16,767 nt of DNA, taken from NCBI GenBank assembly GCA_017646555.1, contig JAGCMG010000053.1, forward strand, positions 1-16,767, written 5' to 3'. Positions 1 through 6,357 of this stretch are shown one piece after another (within the stretch, counting starts at the first letter, position 1; every line of letters begins with the position of its first letter). Position numbers and translations under genes: made by a program. Origin of the DNA: Clostridia bacterium (GTDB taxonomy: Bacteria; Bacillota; Clostridia; Christensenellales; Borkfalkiaceae). Below the pieces are notes generated by a model that was not told where the DNA came from, did not search any database, and saw nothing but the letters and a program-made list of their open reading frames with translations.

Positions 1-268
1 AAGTAACTTTTAAGTTTGGATTAGTAATTTTAATAGGGATTGCAGGAAACCCACCACCTGAGCCGATATCAATTAAACTTTCGCCCTCTAATAAAGAATT
101 ACCCATCAAACTATCAATAAAATGTTTTTTTACGATTTCAGTATCGTCAGTAATTGCCGTGATATTAAATTTTTCGTTATACTCTTTTAATAAATCGCGA
201 TATAAAATAAATTGTTCAACCTGTTCGTCTGTTAAGTTTATTCCGTTTTCAATAAATAAATTTTTCAT
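1..268 (-). CDS. rsmG: 16S rRNA (guanine527-N7)-methyltransferase RsmG (GidB), C-terminus outside window
   Basis: This is the first 89 codons of RsmG, a cytosolic SAM-dependent enzyme that methylates G527 of 16S rRNA. Reading leftward from the ATG at 268, the protein has the family's N-terminal helix region (INLTDEQVEQFILYRDLLKE), then YNEKFNIT, then KHFIDSL at about residues 50-56, and the SAM-binding glycine loop DIGSGGGFPAIPIKI near residues 68-82. These match the family pattern 'N(L/I)T...KHF.DSL...DIG(T/S)G.GFPG.P'. The gene is cut by the window edge. No other ATG, GTG or TTG lies in frame between this ATG and the upstream in-frame stop, so the start is firm, yet no Shine-Dalgarno sequence precedes it. 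rsmG commonly lies near the origin, and here it diverges from dnaN across the putative oriC. Confidence 0.93.
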   Translation of the reverse strand, partial: MKNLFIENGINLTDEQVEQFILYRDLLKEYNEKFNITAITDDTEIVKKHFIDSLMGNSLLEGESLIDIGSGGGFPAIPIKITNPNLKVT

Positions 269-274
269 ATTAAA

Positions 275-283
275 ATTATAACA
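275..283 (-). promoter_or_regulatory. Extended -10 promoter of rsmG, apparently leaderless
   Basis: On the minus strand TGTTATAAT (283 to 275) is a perfect extended -10 element. Its last base is followed by six bases and then the ATG of rsmG, so the expected transcription start falls on or beside the start codon. I see no good -35 hexamer 16-18 bases upstream. Promoter identity is inferred; in such AT-rich DNA a chance TATAAT is possible. Confidence 0.5.
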
Positions 284-331
284 TAAAATAAATTTTTATA
301 AAAGAATTTTAACAATATTTAACAAAAAAAG

Positions 332-340
332 TTATCAACA
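332..340 (+). promoter_or_regulatory. DnaA box (TTATCAACA)
   Basis: TTATCAACA differs from the consensus TTATCCACA at one position and is a common functional variant in AT-rich Bacillota. It lies about 60 bases from the rsmG start. The mirror copy on the other side of the AT-rich tract supports an origin role. Confidence 0.6.
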
Positions 341-420
341 TAATTGTTAATTGTGGAATTTAAAGTTGATTTCTTCTTTTTATATTTTTCGTCGTTTTTA
401 TTTGTTAACAATATAAAAGT

Positions 421-474
421 TTGTCCACTTTAAATTAACCATATTTTAACCTTTTAATCAACAATTTATCAACC
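421..474 (+). promoter_or_regulatory. Cluster of degenerate DnaA-box-like sites
   Basis: Three near-matches follow in the same direction: TTGTCCACT (421-429, two differences from TTATCCACA), TAATCAACA (455-463) and TTATCAACC (466-474), each of the last two one difference from TTATCAACA. Individually they are weak; their clustering and shared orientation with the box at 332 make a DnaA-binding array plausible. Confidence 0.4.
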
Positions 475-632
475 TAAAAAATATAAGAAAAAACCTAATA
501 AAAATATACTTTTTAACAATTTAATAATTATCTACTAATTACGACCTATTATTAAAATATAAAATATAAAAAAATATCTTACAATCTAAAAAAGCGACAA
601 ACCTAAAATTTTTAAATTTCAAAAAAGAAAAG

Positions 633-641
633 TGTTGATAA
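633..641 (-). promoter_or_regulatory. DnaA box (TTATCAACA on minus strand), upstream of dnaN promoter
   Basis: The plus strand reads TGTTGATAA, the exact complement of TTATCAACA. It ends 17 bases upstream of the -35 element of dnaN, a position where bound DnaA could both help open the origin and influence dnaN transcription. That regulatory effect is inferred. Confidence 0.58.
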
Positions 642-658
642 AAAGTTGTCATAAAAGA

Positions 659-687
659 TTGATTTTTACCAATTATTATATTATAAT
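659..687 (+). promoter_or_regulatory. Sigma-A promoter of dnaN
   Basis: TTGATT (659-664) and TATAAT (682-687) are separated by exactly 17 bases, a near-consensus housekeeping promoter. Transcription should start around 694, leaving a short leader with the ribosome binding site AAGGAG at 706-711, six bases before the dnaN ATG. Having its own strong promoter fits the absence of dnaA upstream, from which dnaN is usually co-transcribed. Confidence 0.8.
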
Positions 688-717
688 ATAATAACAGTAT
701 GGTTTAAGGAGAATTCT

Positions 718-1821
718 ATGAAAGTTATAGTAAACGGGCTTGATTTATCGTCAGCAGTTTTAACTGTAAGTAAAGCAATTAGTTCAAAAACTACTAATCC
801 CGTTTTAGAAGGAATAAAAATAAAAGCGAGTGGGGATAACCTTATTTTAACGGCAACGGATACTGAACTCACTATTGAAAAAACTATTAACGCCGACGTT
901 TTAATGGAAGGTGAAACGGTTGTAACCGGTAGAATATTTTCCGAATTTATCAAAAAACTTGAAACCGAACAAATTGAACTTTCTAAATTAGACGGTGAAA
1001 AGTTAAAAATAAAATATTCGGATAGCGAATCGGAAATGCAAGTTTTCCCGGCAGAAGAATTTCCAAAAATAATAAAAGACGCTGATGATAGTTATTTTGA
1101 ATTAAAGCAAGCAGATTTTAAAAAGATGGTTGAAAAAACGGTTTATGCTTGTGCAACAGACGATTCGCGTCCTATCTTAAAAGGCTGTTTATTTGAAATA
1201 GAAAACAACGCTTTAACGGTCGTAGCATTAGACGGTTTTAGAATGAGTGTTTTAAGTAGTGAAGTATTATCTTCAAGTGGTAATTTTAAGGCAATCGTTC
1301 CAGCAAGAACTTTACTTGAAATAACCCGTTTAATATCTAATGAAAACGAACTTATTAAGATAAAAGTTTCTAAAAACGCACTTTTAGTTGAAGTAGATAA
1401 TACCGTTTTAATTTCAAGATTAATAGAGGGCGAATTTATTAAATACCGTCAGATTTTACCTACTGAATTTATAACTAACGTAAGAGTTAATAAAAACTTA
1501 TTCATATCAAGTATTGAAAGGGCAAGCGTAGTTGCTAAATCTGATAAAACTAACGTTGTTAAATTAGATATTAAAGAAGATTTTATTAACGTAACCGCTA
1601 AATCTGAAATAGGTAACGTGAACGAAAATATCGCAGTAAATATGGACGGTAAAGATATAGTTATTGCGTTTAACGGTAAATATTTATTAGACTATCTTAA
1701 ATCGTGTGAAGATGAATTCGTTAGTATTAACTTAAATTCACCTATTGAACCTTGTGTAATAAGTTCGATAGTAAATAGCGATTATACCTATTTAATAGTA
1801 CCTATTAGAATAAATTCTTAA
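718..1821 (+). CDS. dnaN: DNA polymerase III sliding clamp, beta subunit
   Basis: This encodes the beta clamp, a ring-shaped homodimer that encircles DNA and tethers DNA polymerase III and many repair proteins to it. At 367 residues it has the normal family length and the three repeated clamp folds can be followed at about 1-120, 121-245 and 246-367. Recognisable stretches include NPVLEGIKIKA and LTATDTELTIE in domain 1, DDSRPILKGCLFEI and VALDGFRMSV in domain 2, and the C-terminal ending YLIVPIRINS, which matches the usual 'Y.(I/V)(M/V)P(M/I)R' end that forms part of the peptide-binding cleft. The start has a good AAGGAG site six bases upstream. No terminator is visible before rpmH, so read-through into the downstream genes is likely. 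Confidence 0.98.
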   Translation: MKVIVNGLDLSSAVLTVSKAISSKTTNPVLEGIKIKASGDNLILTATDTELTIEKTINADVLMEGETVVTGRIFSEFIKKLETEQIELSKLDGEKLKIKYSDSESEMQVFPAEEFPKIIKDADDSYFELKQADFKKMVEKTVYACATDDSRPILKGCLFEIENNALTVVALDGFRMSVLSSEVLSSSGNFKAIVPARTLLEITRLISNENELIKIKVSKNALLVEVDNTVLISRLIEGEFIKYRQILPTEFITNVRVNKNLFISSIERASVVAKSDKTNVVKLDIKEDFINVTAKSEIGNVNENIAVNMDGKDIVIAFNGKYLLDYLKSCEDEFVSINLNSPIEPCVISSIVNSDYTYLIVPIRINS

Positions 1822-1857
1822 AAAAAGAGTTTAAAAAGGGAAAAAGCAATAAAACGA

Positions 1858-1886
1858 TTGACAAAACTGTTTAAAATAAATAAAAT
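1858..1886 (+). promoter_or_regulatory. Strong sigma-A promoter of the rpmH operon
   Basis: A perfect TTGACA (1858-1863) and TAAAAT (1881-1886) are separated by 17 bases. Transcription should start near 1893, giving a leader of about 50 bases before rpmH. A strong promoter at this point suits a ribosomal protein gene and makes the rpmH-to-jag block partly independent of dnaN. Confidence 0.85.
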
Positions 1887-1943
1887 ATTAGGGTGTTTAT
1901 AAAAACAGTCAATTATAACAAAATTTAAGGAAGGACAAATATT

Positions 1944-2078
1944 ATGAAAAGAACTTACCAACCAAAAAAAAGACAAAGAAGTAAAGTACACGGTTTTAGA
2001 AAAAGAATGCAATCAAAAGGTGGCAGAAACGTTTTACAAAGAAGAAGAAACAAAGGTCGTCATAAACTTTCTGCATAA
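1944..2078 (+). CDS. rpmH: 50S ribosomal protein L34
   Basis: This 44-residue, very basic protein begins MKRTYQPKKRQRSKVHGF and ends KGRHKLSA, which is unmistakably L34, a small protein of the large ribosomal subunit near the 23S rRNA core. The characteristic 'KRTYQP..R.R...HGFR.RM.(S/T)..GR.V...RR.KGR..L(S/T)' pattern is complete. The ribosome binding site AAGGAAGGA (1928-1936) precedes the ATG by seven bases. It heads a block with rnpA, the arrangement found in nearly all bacteria. Confidence 0.99.
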   Translation: MKRTYQPKKRQRSKVHGFRKRMQSKGGRNVLQRRRNKGRHKLSA

Positions 2079-2100
2079 AAATTAAAACGAAGGTAATAAA

Positions 2101-2430
2101 GTGAAAAATAGTCTTAAAAGGGAAAAAGATTTTGAAAAAGTTTTTAAATTAGGAAAACGCATATTTTCAAATTCTTTAACCTTGGTATATTTACCTTCAA
2201 AAGAAATGAAAGTTGGTTTTGCCGTGTCAAAAAAGCACGGCAAAAGCGTCGTTCGCAATAGAATTAAAAGGCTTTTAAGGGAGGCTTTTAGAAGTTTTCG
2301 ATTGGAAGAAAATAATCAAAACTTCTTTTTTGTTTTTCTTCCCAAAATAAAAGATGAATACGGCTATAAAACTTTTTGTAAAGATATGGAATATACTCTT
2401 AAAAAAGTCGGCTGTATAAACAAAAAATAA
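2101..2430 (+). CDS. rnpA: Ribonuclease P protein component
   Basis: RnpA is the protein cofactor that, with the catalytic RNA RnpB, removes 5' leaders from tRNA precursors. The 109-residue protein has the family's N-terminal LKREKDFEKVFKLGKR and the central RNR signature around KSVVRNRIKRLLREAFR (residues 48-64), which binds the RNA subunit. Length is typical. It starts with GTG at 2101, preceded by GAAGGT (2089-2094) with six bases between, and lies 22 bases after rpmH. The protein has the expected high lysine and arginine content. Confidence 0.97.
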   Translation: MKNSLKREKDFEKVFKLGKRIFSNSLTLVYLPSKEMKVGFAVSKKHGKSVVRNRIKRLLREAFRSFRLEENNQNFFFVFLPKIKDEYGYKTFCKDMEYTLKKVGCINKK

Positions 2431-2437
2431 TGATTTT

Positions 2438-2674
2438 ATGATACTTAAAAACATTAGCATTTTTTTGATAAAATTCTATCAAAAACATATATCAAAGCAC
2501 GATTGTAAATATATACCAAGTTGTTCACAATATACTCTTGAAGCCATTAAAAAACACGGCTTTTTTTATGGTATAATTCTTGGTGTTTGGCGTATTTTAA
2601 GATGTAATCCTTTTTCAAAAGGTGGCTTTGATAAAGTGCCTGATAAAAAAAGTGTCGTAAAATGGGTATATTAA
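2438..2674 (+). CDS. yidD: Membrane protein insertion efficiency factor YidD
   Basis: YidD is a small membrane-associated protein that assists insertion of proteins through the YidC pathway. The 78-residue protein shows the full family pattern: an N-terminal amphipathic helix with FYQKHIS, the CKYIPSCSQYTLEAIKKHG block (residues 23-41, Cys23 and Cys29), RILRCNP with Cys56, and a closing GGFDKVP. It starts seven bases after rnpA ends. I see no Shine-Dalgarno sequence at the ATG (2438), so translation probably depends on coupling to rnpA. Its stop codon directly abuts the yidC start codon. Confidence 0.96.
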   Translation: MILKNISIFLIKFYQKHISKHDCKYIPSCSQYTLEAIKKHGFFYGIILGVWRILRCNPFSKGGFDKVPDKKSVVKWVY

Positions 2675-3994
2675 ATGTTTTTAGAAATTTTACAAAATCC
2701 TTTATCTGAATTAGGGTGGTTTCCTGAATTTATAGGTAAAATCGTTAACGGTTTCGGCTCGGTAGTTTTAGGTATCGTTATTTTTACCCTTGCTCTTAAA
2801 CTTTTAACTTTCCCGTTTGATTTTATTTCAAGGGCAAGTATGAGAAAGACGCAAATTAAAATGCAGGAAATGCGTCCTGAACTTGAAAGGTTACAACAAC
2901 AATATCGCAATAATAAAAACCTTTATCAACAAAAGGTAATGGCGCTACAAAAGAAAGAAGGTATGAGTATGTTTAAGTCTTGCCTTCCTACTATCTTAAC
3001 GCTCGTTATCTTTATATTAGTGTTAAACGGTTTTAGTACTTATTCAAATTTCCAAAATAAAAAAGACGTTTACGATATGGCTATCGCTTATAACTCGGTA
3101 GTTGTTGATGCTTTTGATATTGACGGTGAATTAGTAGTTAAACAAGAAAAAAATAACCAACAACAAATCGTGGTTGATGCTGTTAAAATTTATAATGATT
3201 ATTATAAAAACGGTCAAACAACCATTAATAAAGACGATTTTTCTATCAATATTTTAGGTTTTGATAGCGAAACTAAAACTATTGAAATTAGTACCACAAA
3301 CTCTTACTTTAAGGTAGAATATATTTTAGAAATTGACCCAACTACTGGTGACGCATTTAGCGCAACGAGAGGAGATTTTGTACCTTTAGAAGAAAAGTTA
3401 GATAATTCGGGTTTAAAATTAAACGGCAAGATTTATTCTGAAATTAAAGCAGAAAATGCTGAACTTCAACCTAAAGATTTCGTTATTGAAGTTCAAAGGG
3501 ATTTAGCAAAACAAGAATACTTAAATAATCGTCAAGGTTTTTTATGGATTAAAAACGTTTGGAAACCTGATAGAGTAGACAAAAGTCCACTTATTGACGA
3601 TGATAACGTTATTAAACAAATATTAAATAAAGCCGATTATGACGAAATTACTAAAAACGTAGATTTAGAAGAATCTAACGGTTGGTATATTTTAATTGCC
3701 ATCAATATTTTAGTAACTTTCTTAAGCCAATGGGCTATGAAGAAAATGCAAAAAGACCAACTTGAACTTCAATCGGTAGACGGCCAAGCAATAAATTCGC
3801 AAAAAATGATGATGTGGATGATGCCTTTAATGATGGCAATATTCTCATTTATTTACACAGCGGCGTTCTCCGTATACATTATTTTAAGTACGCTCTTTAG
3901 TATTTTAAGCAGTTTCTTAATCAATAAATTCGTAGACATCAGCCATAATAGAGAAGAAAACAAAAAGAATCAAAATATAGTAAGAAGAGGTTAA
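2675..3994 (+). CDS. yidC: Membrane protein insertase YidC/Oxa1/SpoIIIJ with large extracytoplasmic insertion
   Basis: YidC inserts membrane proteins, alone or with SecYEG. The five-helix core is visible: helix 1 at about 27-47, a charged cytoplasmic hairpin at about 55-98 (METs and heptad-like REL/RLQQQ), helix 2 at 103-122, the conserved FLWIKNVWKPD at 289-299, helix 3 at 336-353 and the last two helices within 378-417, introduced by a Met-rich MMMWMMPLMM. Lys42 sits where many homologues have the groove arginine. At 439 residues it is far longer than typical Gram-positive YidC proteins (about 260-290). The excess is a hydrophilic segment at about 130-285, between helix 2 and FLW, which should lie outside the cell. 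There is no N-terminal lipobox, unlike Bacillus SpoIIIJ. The ATG abuts the yidD stop codon, indicating coupling. Confidence 0.95.
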   Translation: MFLEILQNPLSELGWFPEFIGKIVNGFGSVVLGIVIFTLALKLLTFPFDFISRASMRKTQIKMQEMRPELERLQQQYRNNKNLYQQKVMALQKKEGMSMFKSCLPTILTLVIFILVLNGFSTYSNFQNKKDVYDMAIAYNSVVVDAFDIDGELVVKQEKNNQQQIVVDAVKIYNDYYKNGQTTINKDDFSINILGFDSETKTIEISTTNSYFKVEYILEIDPTTGDAFSATRGDFVPLEEKLDNSGLKLNGKIYSEIKAENAELQPKDFVIEVQRDLAKQEYLNNRQGFLWIKNVWKPDRVDKSPLIDDDNVIKQILNKADYDEITKNVDLEESNGWYILIAINILVTFLSQWAMKKMQKDQLELQSVDGQAINSQKMMMWMMPLMMAIFSFIYTAAFSVYIILSTLFSILSSFLINKFVDISHNREENKKNQNIVRRG

Positions 3995-3995
3995 T

Positions 3996-4772
3996 ATGGA
4001 ATTCACCGGCAAAAGTATTGATGAAGCCGTAGAAAATGGTTTAAAAGAACTCGGTTTAGAAAAAAATGAAGTTGAAATAACCGTTATAGAAGACGCTGTT
4101 AAAGGTTTTTTCGGCAAGGTTAAAAAACTTGCAAAAGTAAATATCGAAACAAATCTTTCTTCAGGCGCAAGAGCCGTTAAGTTTTTAGAAGGTTTATTCG
4201 TTAAACTTGGCGTTAATGCAAAAGCAACCCTTGCTGAAGAAAAAGAACAAATAGTCATTGACGTAGTTGCTGAAAATTCTGCAACACTTATCGGCTATCG
4301 TGGGGAAGTTTTAGATTCACTTCAAACATTAGCAGGCGCAGTTGCTAATATCGGTAAGAAAAATTATATTAGAGTAGTAGTTAACTGTGAAGGCTATCGC
4401 GAAAAGAGAGAAGAAACGCTTATCGCCCTTGCTAAAAAGTTGGCAGATAAAGCCGTTAAATACGGTCGTGACGTTTCGTTAGAACCTATGAATCCTTATG
4501 AAAGAAGAATTATTCACGCGGCTCTTATTGATAGTGAAACGGTTAAAACCACTTCTGAAGGTAAAGAACCTAATAGATACGTAGTAATCGTTCCTAACGA
4601 AAAGAAACCACAATCTGATAGATATAATAAGCGTGATAACTTTAAGGGTAATCGTGGTAAAAAAGATAGATTTAATAAGCGTGACGGCGGTAAAAGGGAA
4701 GATGCGCCTAAAAGAAAAGCACCGTCTGCGTTTGGTACTTTTTTAGGTAATAGTTTAAAAACCGAAGAATAA
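3996..4772 (+). CDS. jag: RNA-binding protein Jag/KhpB (Jag-N, KH and R3H domains)
   Basis: Jag (KhpB) is a cytoplasmic RNA-binding protein linked to cell elongation and division in Gram-positives and almost always encoded next to yidC. Three domains are seen in order: Jag-N (about 1-52, with the GFFG turn at 37-40), a KH domain (about 85-150, with GYRG at 100-103), and an R3H domain (about 152-200, with Arg170-x3-His174 in NPYERRIIH). A low-complexity tail from about 205 to 258, rich in Lys, Arg, Asn and Gly, is extra to the core and is likely disordered and RNA-binding. The ribosome binding site AGAGG (3986-3990) lies within the end of yidC, and one base separates the two genes. Confidence 0.95.
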   Translation: MEFTGKSIDEAVENGLKELGLEKNEVEITVIEDAVKGFFGKVKKLAKVNIETNLSSGARAVKFLEGLFVKLGVNAKATLAEEKEQIVIDVVAENSATLIGYRGEVLDSLQTLAGAVANIGKKNYIRVVVNCEGYREKREETLIALAKKLADKAVKYGRDVSLEPMNPYERRIIHAALIDSETVKTTSEGKEPNRYVVIVPNEKKPQSDRYNKRDNFKGNRGKKDRFNKRDGGKREDAPKRKAPSAFGTFLGNSLKTEE

Positions 4773-4777
4773 AAATC

Positions 4778-4813
4778 AAAAGGTTTGTACGAAAGTGCAG
4801 ACCTTTTATTTAA
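4778..4813 (+). terminator. Intrinsic terminator after jag
   Basis: A 13-base-pair stem (4778-4790 with 4795-4807, two G-U pairs) is closed by a GAAA tetraloop at 4791-4794 and ends in a T-rich tract. It starts five bases after the jag stop codon and should end the rpmH-jag transcript. Confidence 0.88.
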
Positions 4814-4833
4814 CTAAATCAAAGCAAAAACAA

Positions 4834-4864
4834 AAAACGGCGTAGTGCGTACTACACCGTTTTT
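4834..4864 (-). terminator. Intrinsic terminator of the beta-glucosidase gene
   Basis: On the minus strand ACGGTGTAGT (4860-4851) pairs with ACTACGCCGT (4846-4837) around a four-base loop, with one G-U pair, followed by TTTTTTG and further T runs. On the plus strand the same pair would be a mismatch, so it fits the leftward gene better. It stands tail to tail with the jag terminator. Confidence 0.85.
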
Positions 4865-4893
4865 ATATTAAAAGTAATTTTTATTATTATTTA

Positions 4894-6231
4894 TTAAAGG
4901 TTTTCGCCGTTTTCTTTAATAACGCTTTGATAGAAATAGAAAGAGTCTTTTTTAATTCTTTCTTGCGTTTGATAATCAACGTAAATAAGCCCAAAGCGTT
5001 TAGAATAAGCGCTCCACCACTCAAAGTTATCTAAAAGCGACCAGTAAAAATATCCCCTGCAATCAACGCCGTCGTCGTTTGCTTTTTTGAACTGTTCAAC
5101 GTATCTTCTAATATATTCGCAACGCGCGCCGTCGTGAACCTTTTTATCAGGTGTAACAAGGTCGGTAACAGCCGTTCCGTTTTCGCTGATATAGAAAGGT
5201 AATTTATATCTTTCGTATAAGAATTTTGGTCCCCAGTAAAGCGCTTTTTCAAAAACGTACCAGTCCATGCAAGTCATAGGGTGACCAACGGGTTCTTTAA
5301 CTTTTCTATAACCACCGTTGCCGTCGCTTTCAATAAGCGTGCCAGAATAAATGTTTTGGCAGTAAAAATCAATCGGGCTTGAAATAAGTTCTAAATCACC
5401 GTCTTTAATTTCAGGAAGTTCGTCTTTACTATGAATTTCATAGTATTTTTTAGGGTAGTCACCTAAAACGACAGGGTCCGTCCATATAGAAATGCCCCAA
5501 ACGCCAGCCTTTGAAACGTCAAAATAATGTTGTTTTGCCGCGTCGATATCTTCTTGTTTATCACTGTTAGGGATTGATACCCAACCACACGGTGCGTAGC
5601 CGATTTGAACACCAGCAAACTTTCTAAGTTCTCTAACAGCCTTACCGTGCGAAAGCAAGCAGTTATGTATCATCGTAAGAGTTTCTTTAACGGTGTATCT
5701 TGCGTTAGGTACTACACCACCTAAACCACCGATTACGCATTGTGGTTCATTGATAGTGATAAAGTATTTTACCTTGTGAGCAAAGTTTTCAGCAACGACT
5801 TTAACGTATTCTGCAAAATAGTCGGAAATATCAGGGTTAAGCCAACCACCCCTAATATACAAAGCGTAAGGTAAATCCCAGTGGTATAAAGTTATATACG
5901 GCGTAATGCCGTTTTTAATAAGTTCGTCAATCAAATTATTATAAAAAGCAATACCTTCAGGGCTTACTTTACCAACGCCTTCCGGAATAATTCTTGACCA
6001 CGAAATAGAAAAACGATACGCTTTAACGCCTAATTCTTTCATTAAAGCCACGTCTTTAACGTAGTTATGATAATGGTCGTCGGCAACTAAACAATCTTGT
6101 CCAGCGAAAGTTGCGCCTTCTGCTTTTGGGGCTACGTCCCAAAATGAAAGACCACGACCACCTTCGTTATATCCACCTTCAATTTGAGCGGCAGCAGTTG
6201 CAACGCCCCAAACGAAATCTTTTTTAAACAT
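4894..6231 (-). CDS. Glycoside hydrolase family 1 beta-glucosidase
   Basis: This 445-residue protein is a full-length GH1 enzyme, most likely a cytosolic beta-glucosidase or related beta-glycosidase. The N-terminal signature FVWGVATAAAQIEGG (residues 6-20) provides the substrate Gln17; the acid/base Glu162 is in TINEPQC; the nucleophile Glu350 is in YISENGTA; and DNFEWWSAYSKRFGL near the end forms the aglycone and glucose site. The glutamate in NFEW favours non-phosphorylated sugars over 6-phospho-glucosides, though this is inferred from family knowledge. No signal peptide is present. The ATG at 6231 has GGAGAA seven bases upstream. It has its own promoter and terminators on both sides, so it is monocistronic. 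No sugar transporter lies beside it, so the substrate cannot be deduced from context. Confidence 0.95.
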   Translation of the reverse strand: MFKKDFVWGVATAAAQIEGGYNEGGRGLSFWDVAPKAEGATFAGQDCLVADDHYHNYVKDVALMKELGVKAYRFSISWSRIIPEGVGKVSPEGIAFYNNLIDELIKNGITPYITLYHWDLPYALYIRGGWLNPDISDYFAEYVKVVAENFAHKVKYFITINEPQCVIGGLGGVVPNARYTVKETLTMIHNCLLSHGKAVRELRKFAGVQIGYAPCGWVSIPNSDKQEDIDAAKQHYFDVSKAGVWGISIWTDPVVLGDYPKKYYEIHSKDELPEIKDGDLELISSPIDFYCQNIYSGTLIESDGNGGYRKVKEPVGHPMTCMDWYVFEKALYWGPKFLYERYKLPFYISENGTAVTDLVTPDKKVHDGARCEYIRRYVEQFKKANDDGVDCRGYFYWSLLDNFEWWSAYSKRFGLIYVDYQTQERIKKDSFYFYQSVIKENGENL

Positions 6232-6245
6232 AAGTTCTCCTTATC

Positions 6246-6312
6246 GTTATCAAAATTTGAGATAACTAATTTTAATCTACAAATATTATATAATAAAAAA
6301 AGTTAAAGTCAA
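6246..6312 (-). promoter_or_regulatory. Promoter of the beta-glucosidase gene with operator-like palindrome
   Basis: On the minus strand TTGACT (6312-6307) and TATAAT (6290-6285) are separated by 16 bases. Downstream of the expected start lies an imperfect palindrome of 21 bases (6246-6266) with arms GTTATC and GATAAC around an AT-rich centre. Its position between start site and ribosome binding site suits a repressor operator for sugar control, but no regulator gene lies nearby and the operator role is inference. Confidence 0.65.
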
Positions 6313-6319
6313 TAGCCAA

Positions 6320-6346
6320 AATAAAAAAACCGACTTTGGTCGGTTT
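6320..6346 (-). terminator. Intrinsic terminator of the dapA-dapB-lysA operon
   Basis: On the minus strand AAACCGAC and GTCGGTTT form a perfect eight-base-pair stem (6346-6339 with 6334-6327) around a four-base loop, followed by a run of T. It begins 11 bases after the lysA stop codon and sits just ahead of the beta-glucosidase promoter, insulating the two units. Confidence 0.9.
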
Positions 6347-6357
6347 TAATAATTGAA

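Larger units (their letters stand above)
269..658. other. oriC: Putative chromosomal replication origin (oriC), AT-rich intergenic region
   Basis: This gene-free stretch between rsmG and dnaN is extremely AT-rich and carries several matches to DnaA boxes of the TTATCAACA form. Perfect copies lie near both ends in opposite orientation (332-340 plus, 633-641 minus), with weaker ones at 421-429, 455-463 and 466-474. Between them, about 475-600 is nearly pure A+T and includes three copies of AAAATAT (554-560, 561-567, 571-577), plausible as a DNA unwinding element. The palindrome TTGTTAACAA is at 402-411. The flanking genes rsmG, dnaN, rpmH, rnpA, yidC and jag are the standard neighbours of bacterial oriC. 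The location is an inference from boxes plus neighbours; dnaA itself is not here. Confidence 0.72.

Noticed and set aside
519..580. Short AT-rich tandem units as a CRISPR or satellite array
   Set aside because: Units are seven bases, imperfect and without spacers; they fit an origin unwinding region better.
681..953. Open frame on the minus strand within the start of dnaN
   Set aside because: It overlaps clear dnaN coding sequence, has no ribosome binding site and a composition typical of an antisense shadow.
4773..4893. Small gene between jag and the beta-glucosidase gene
   Set aside because: The gap is fully explained by two opposed intrinsic terminators and has no frame with a start signal.
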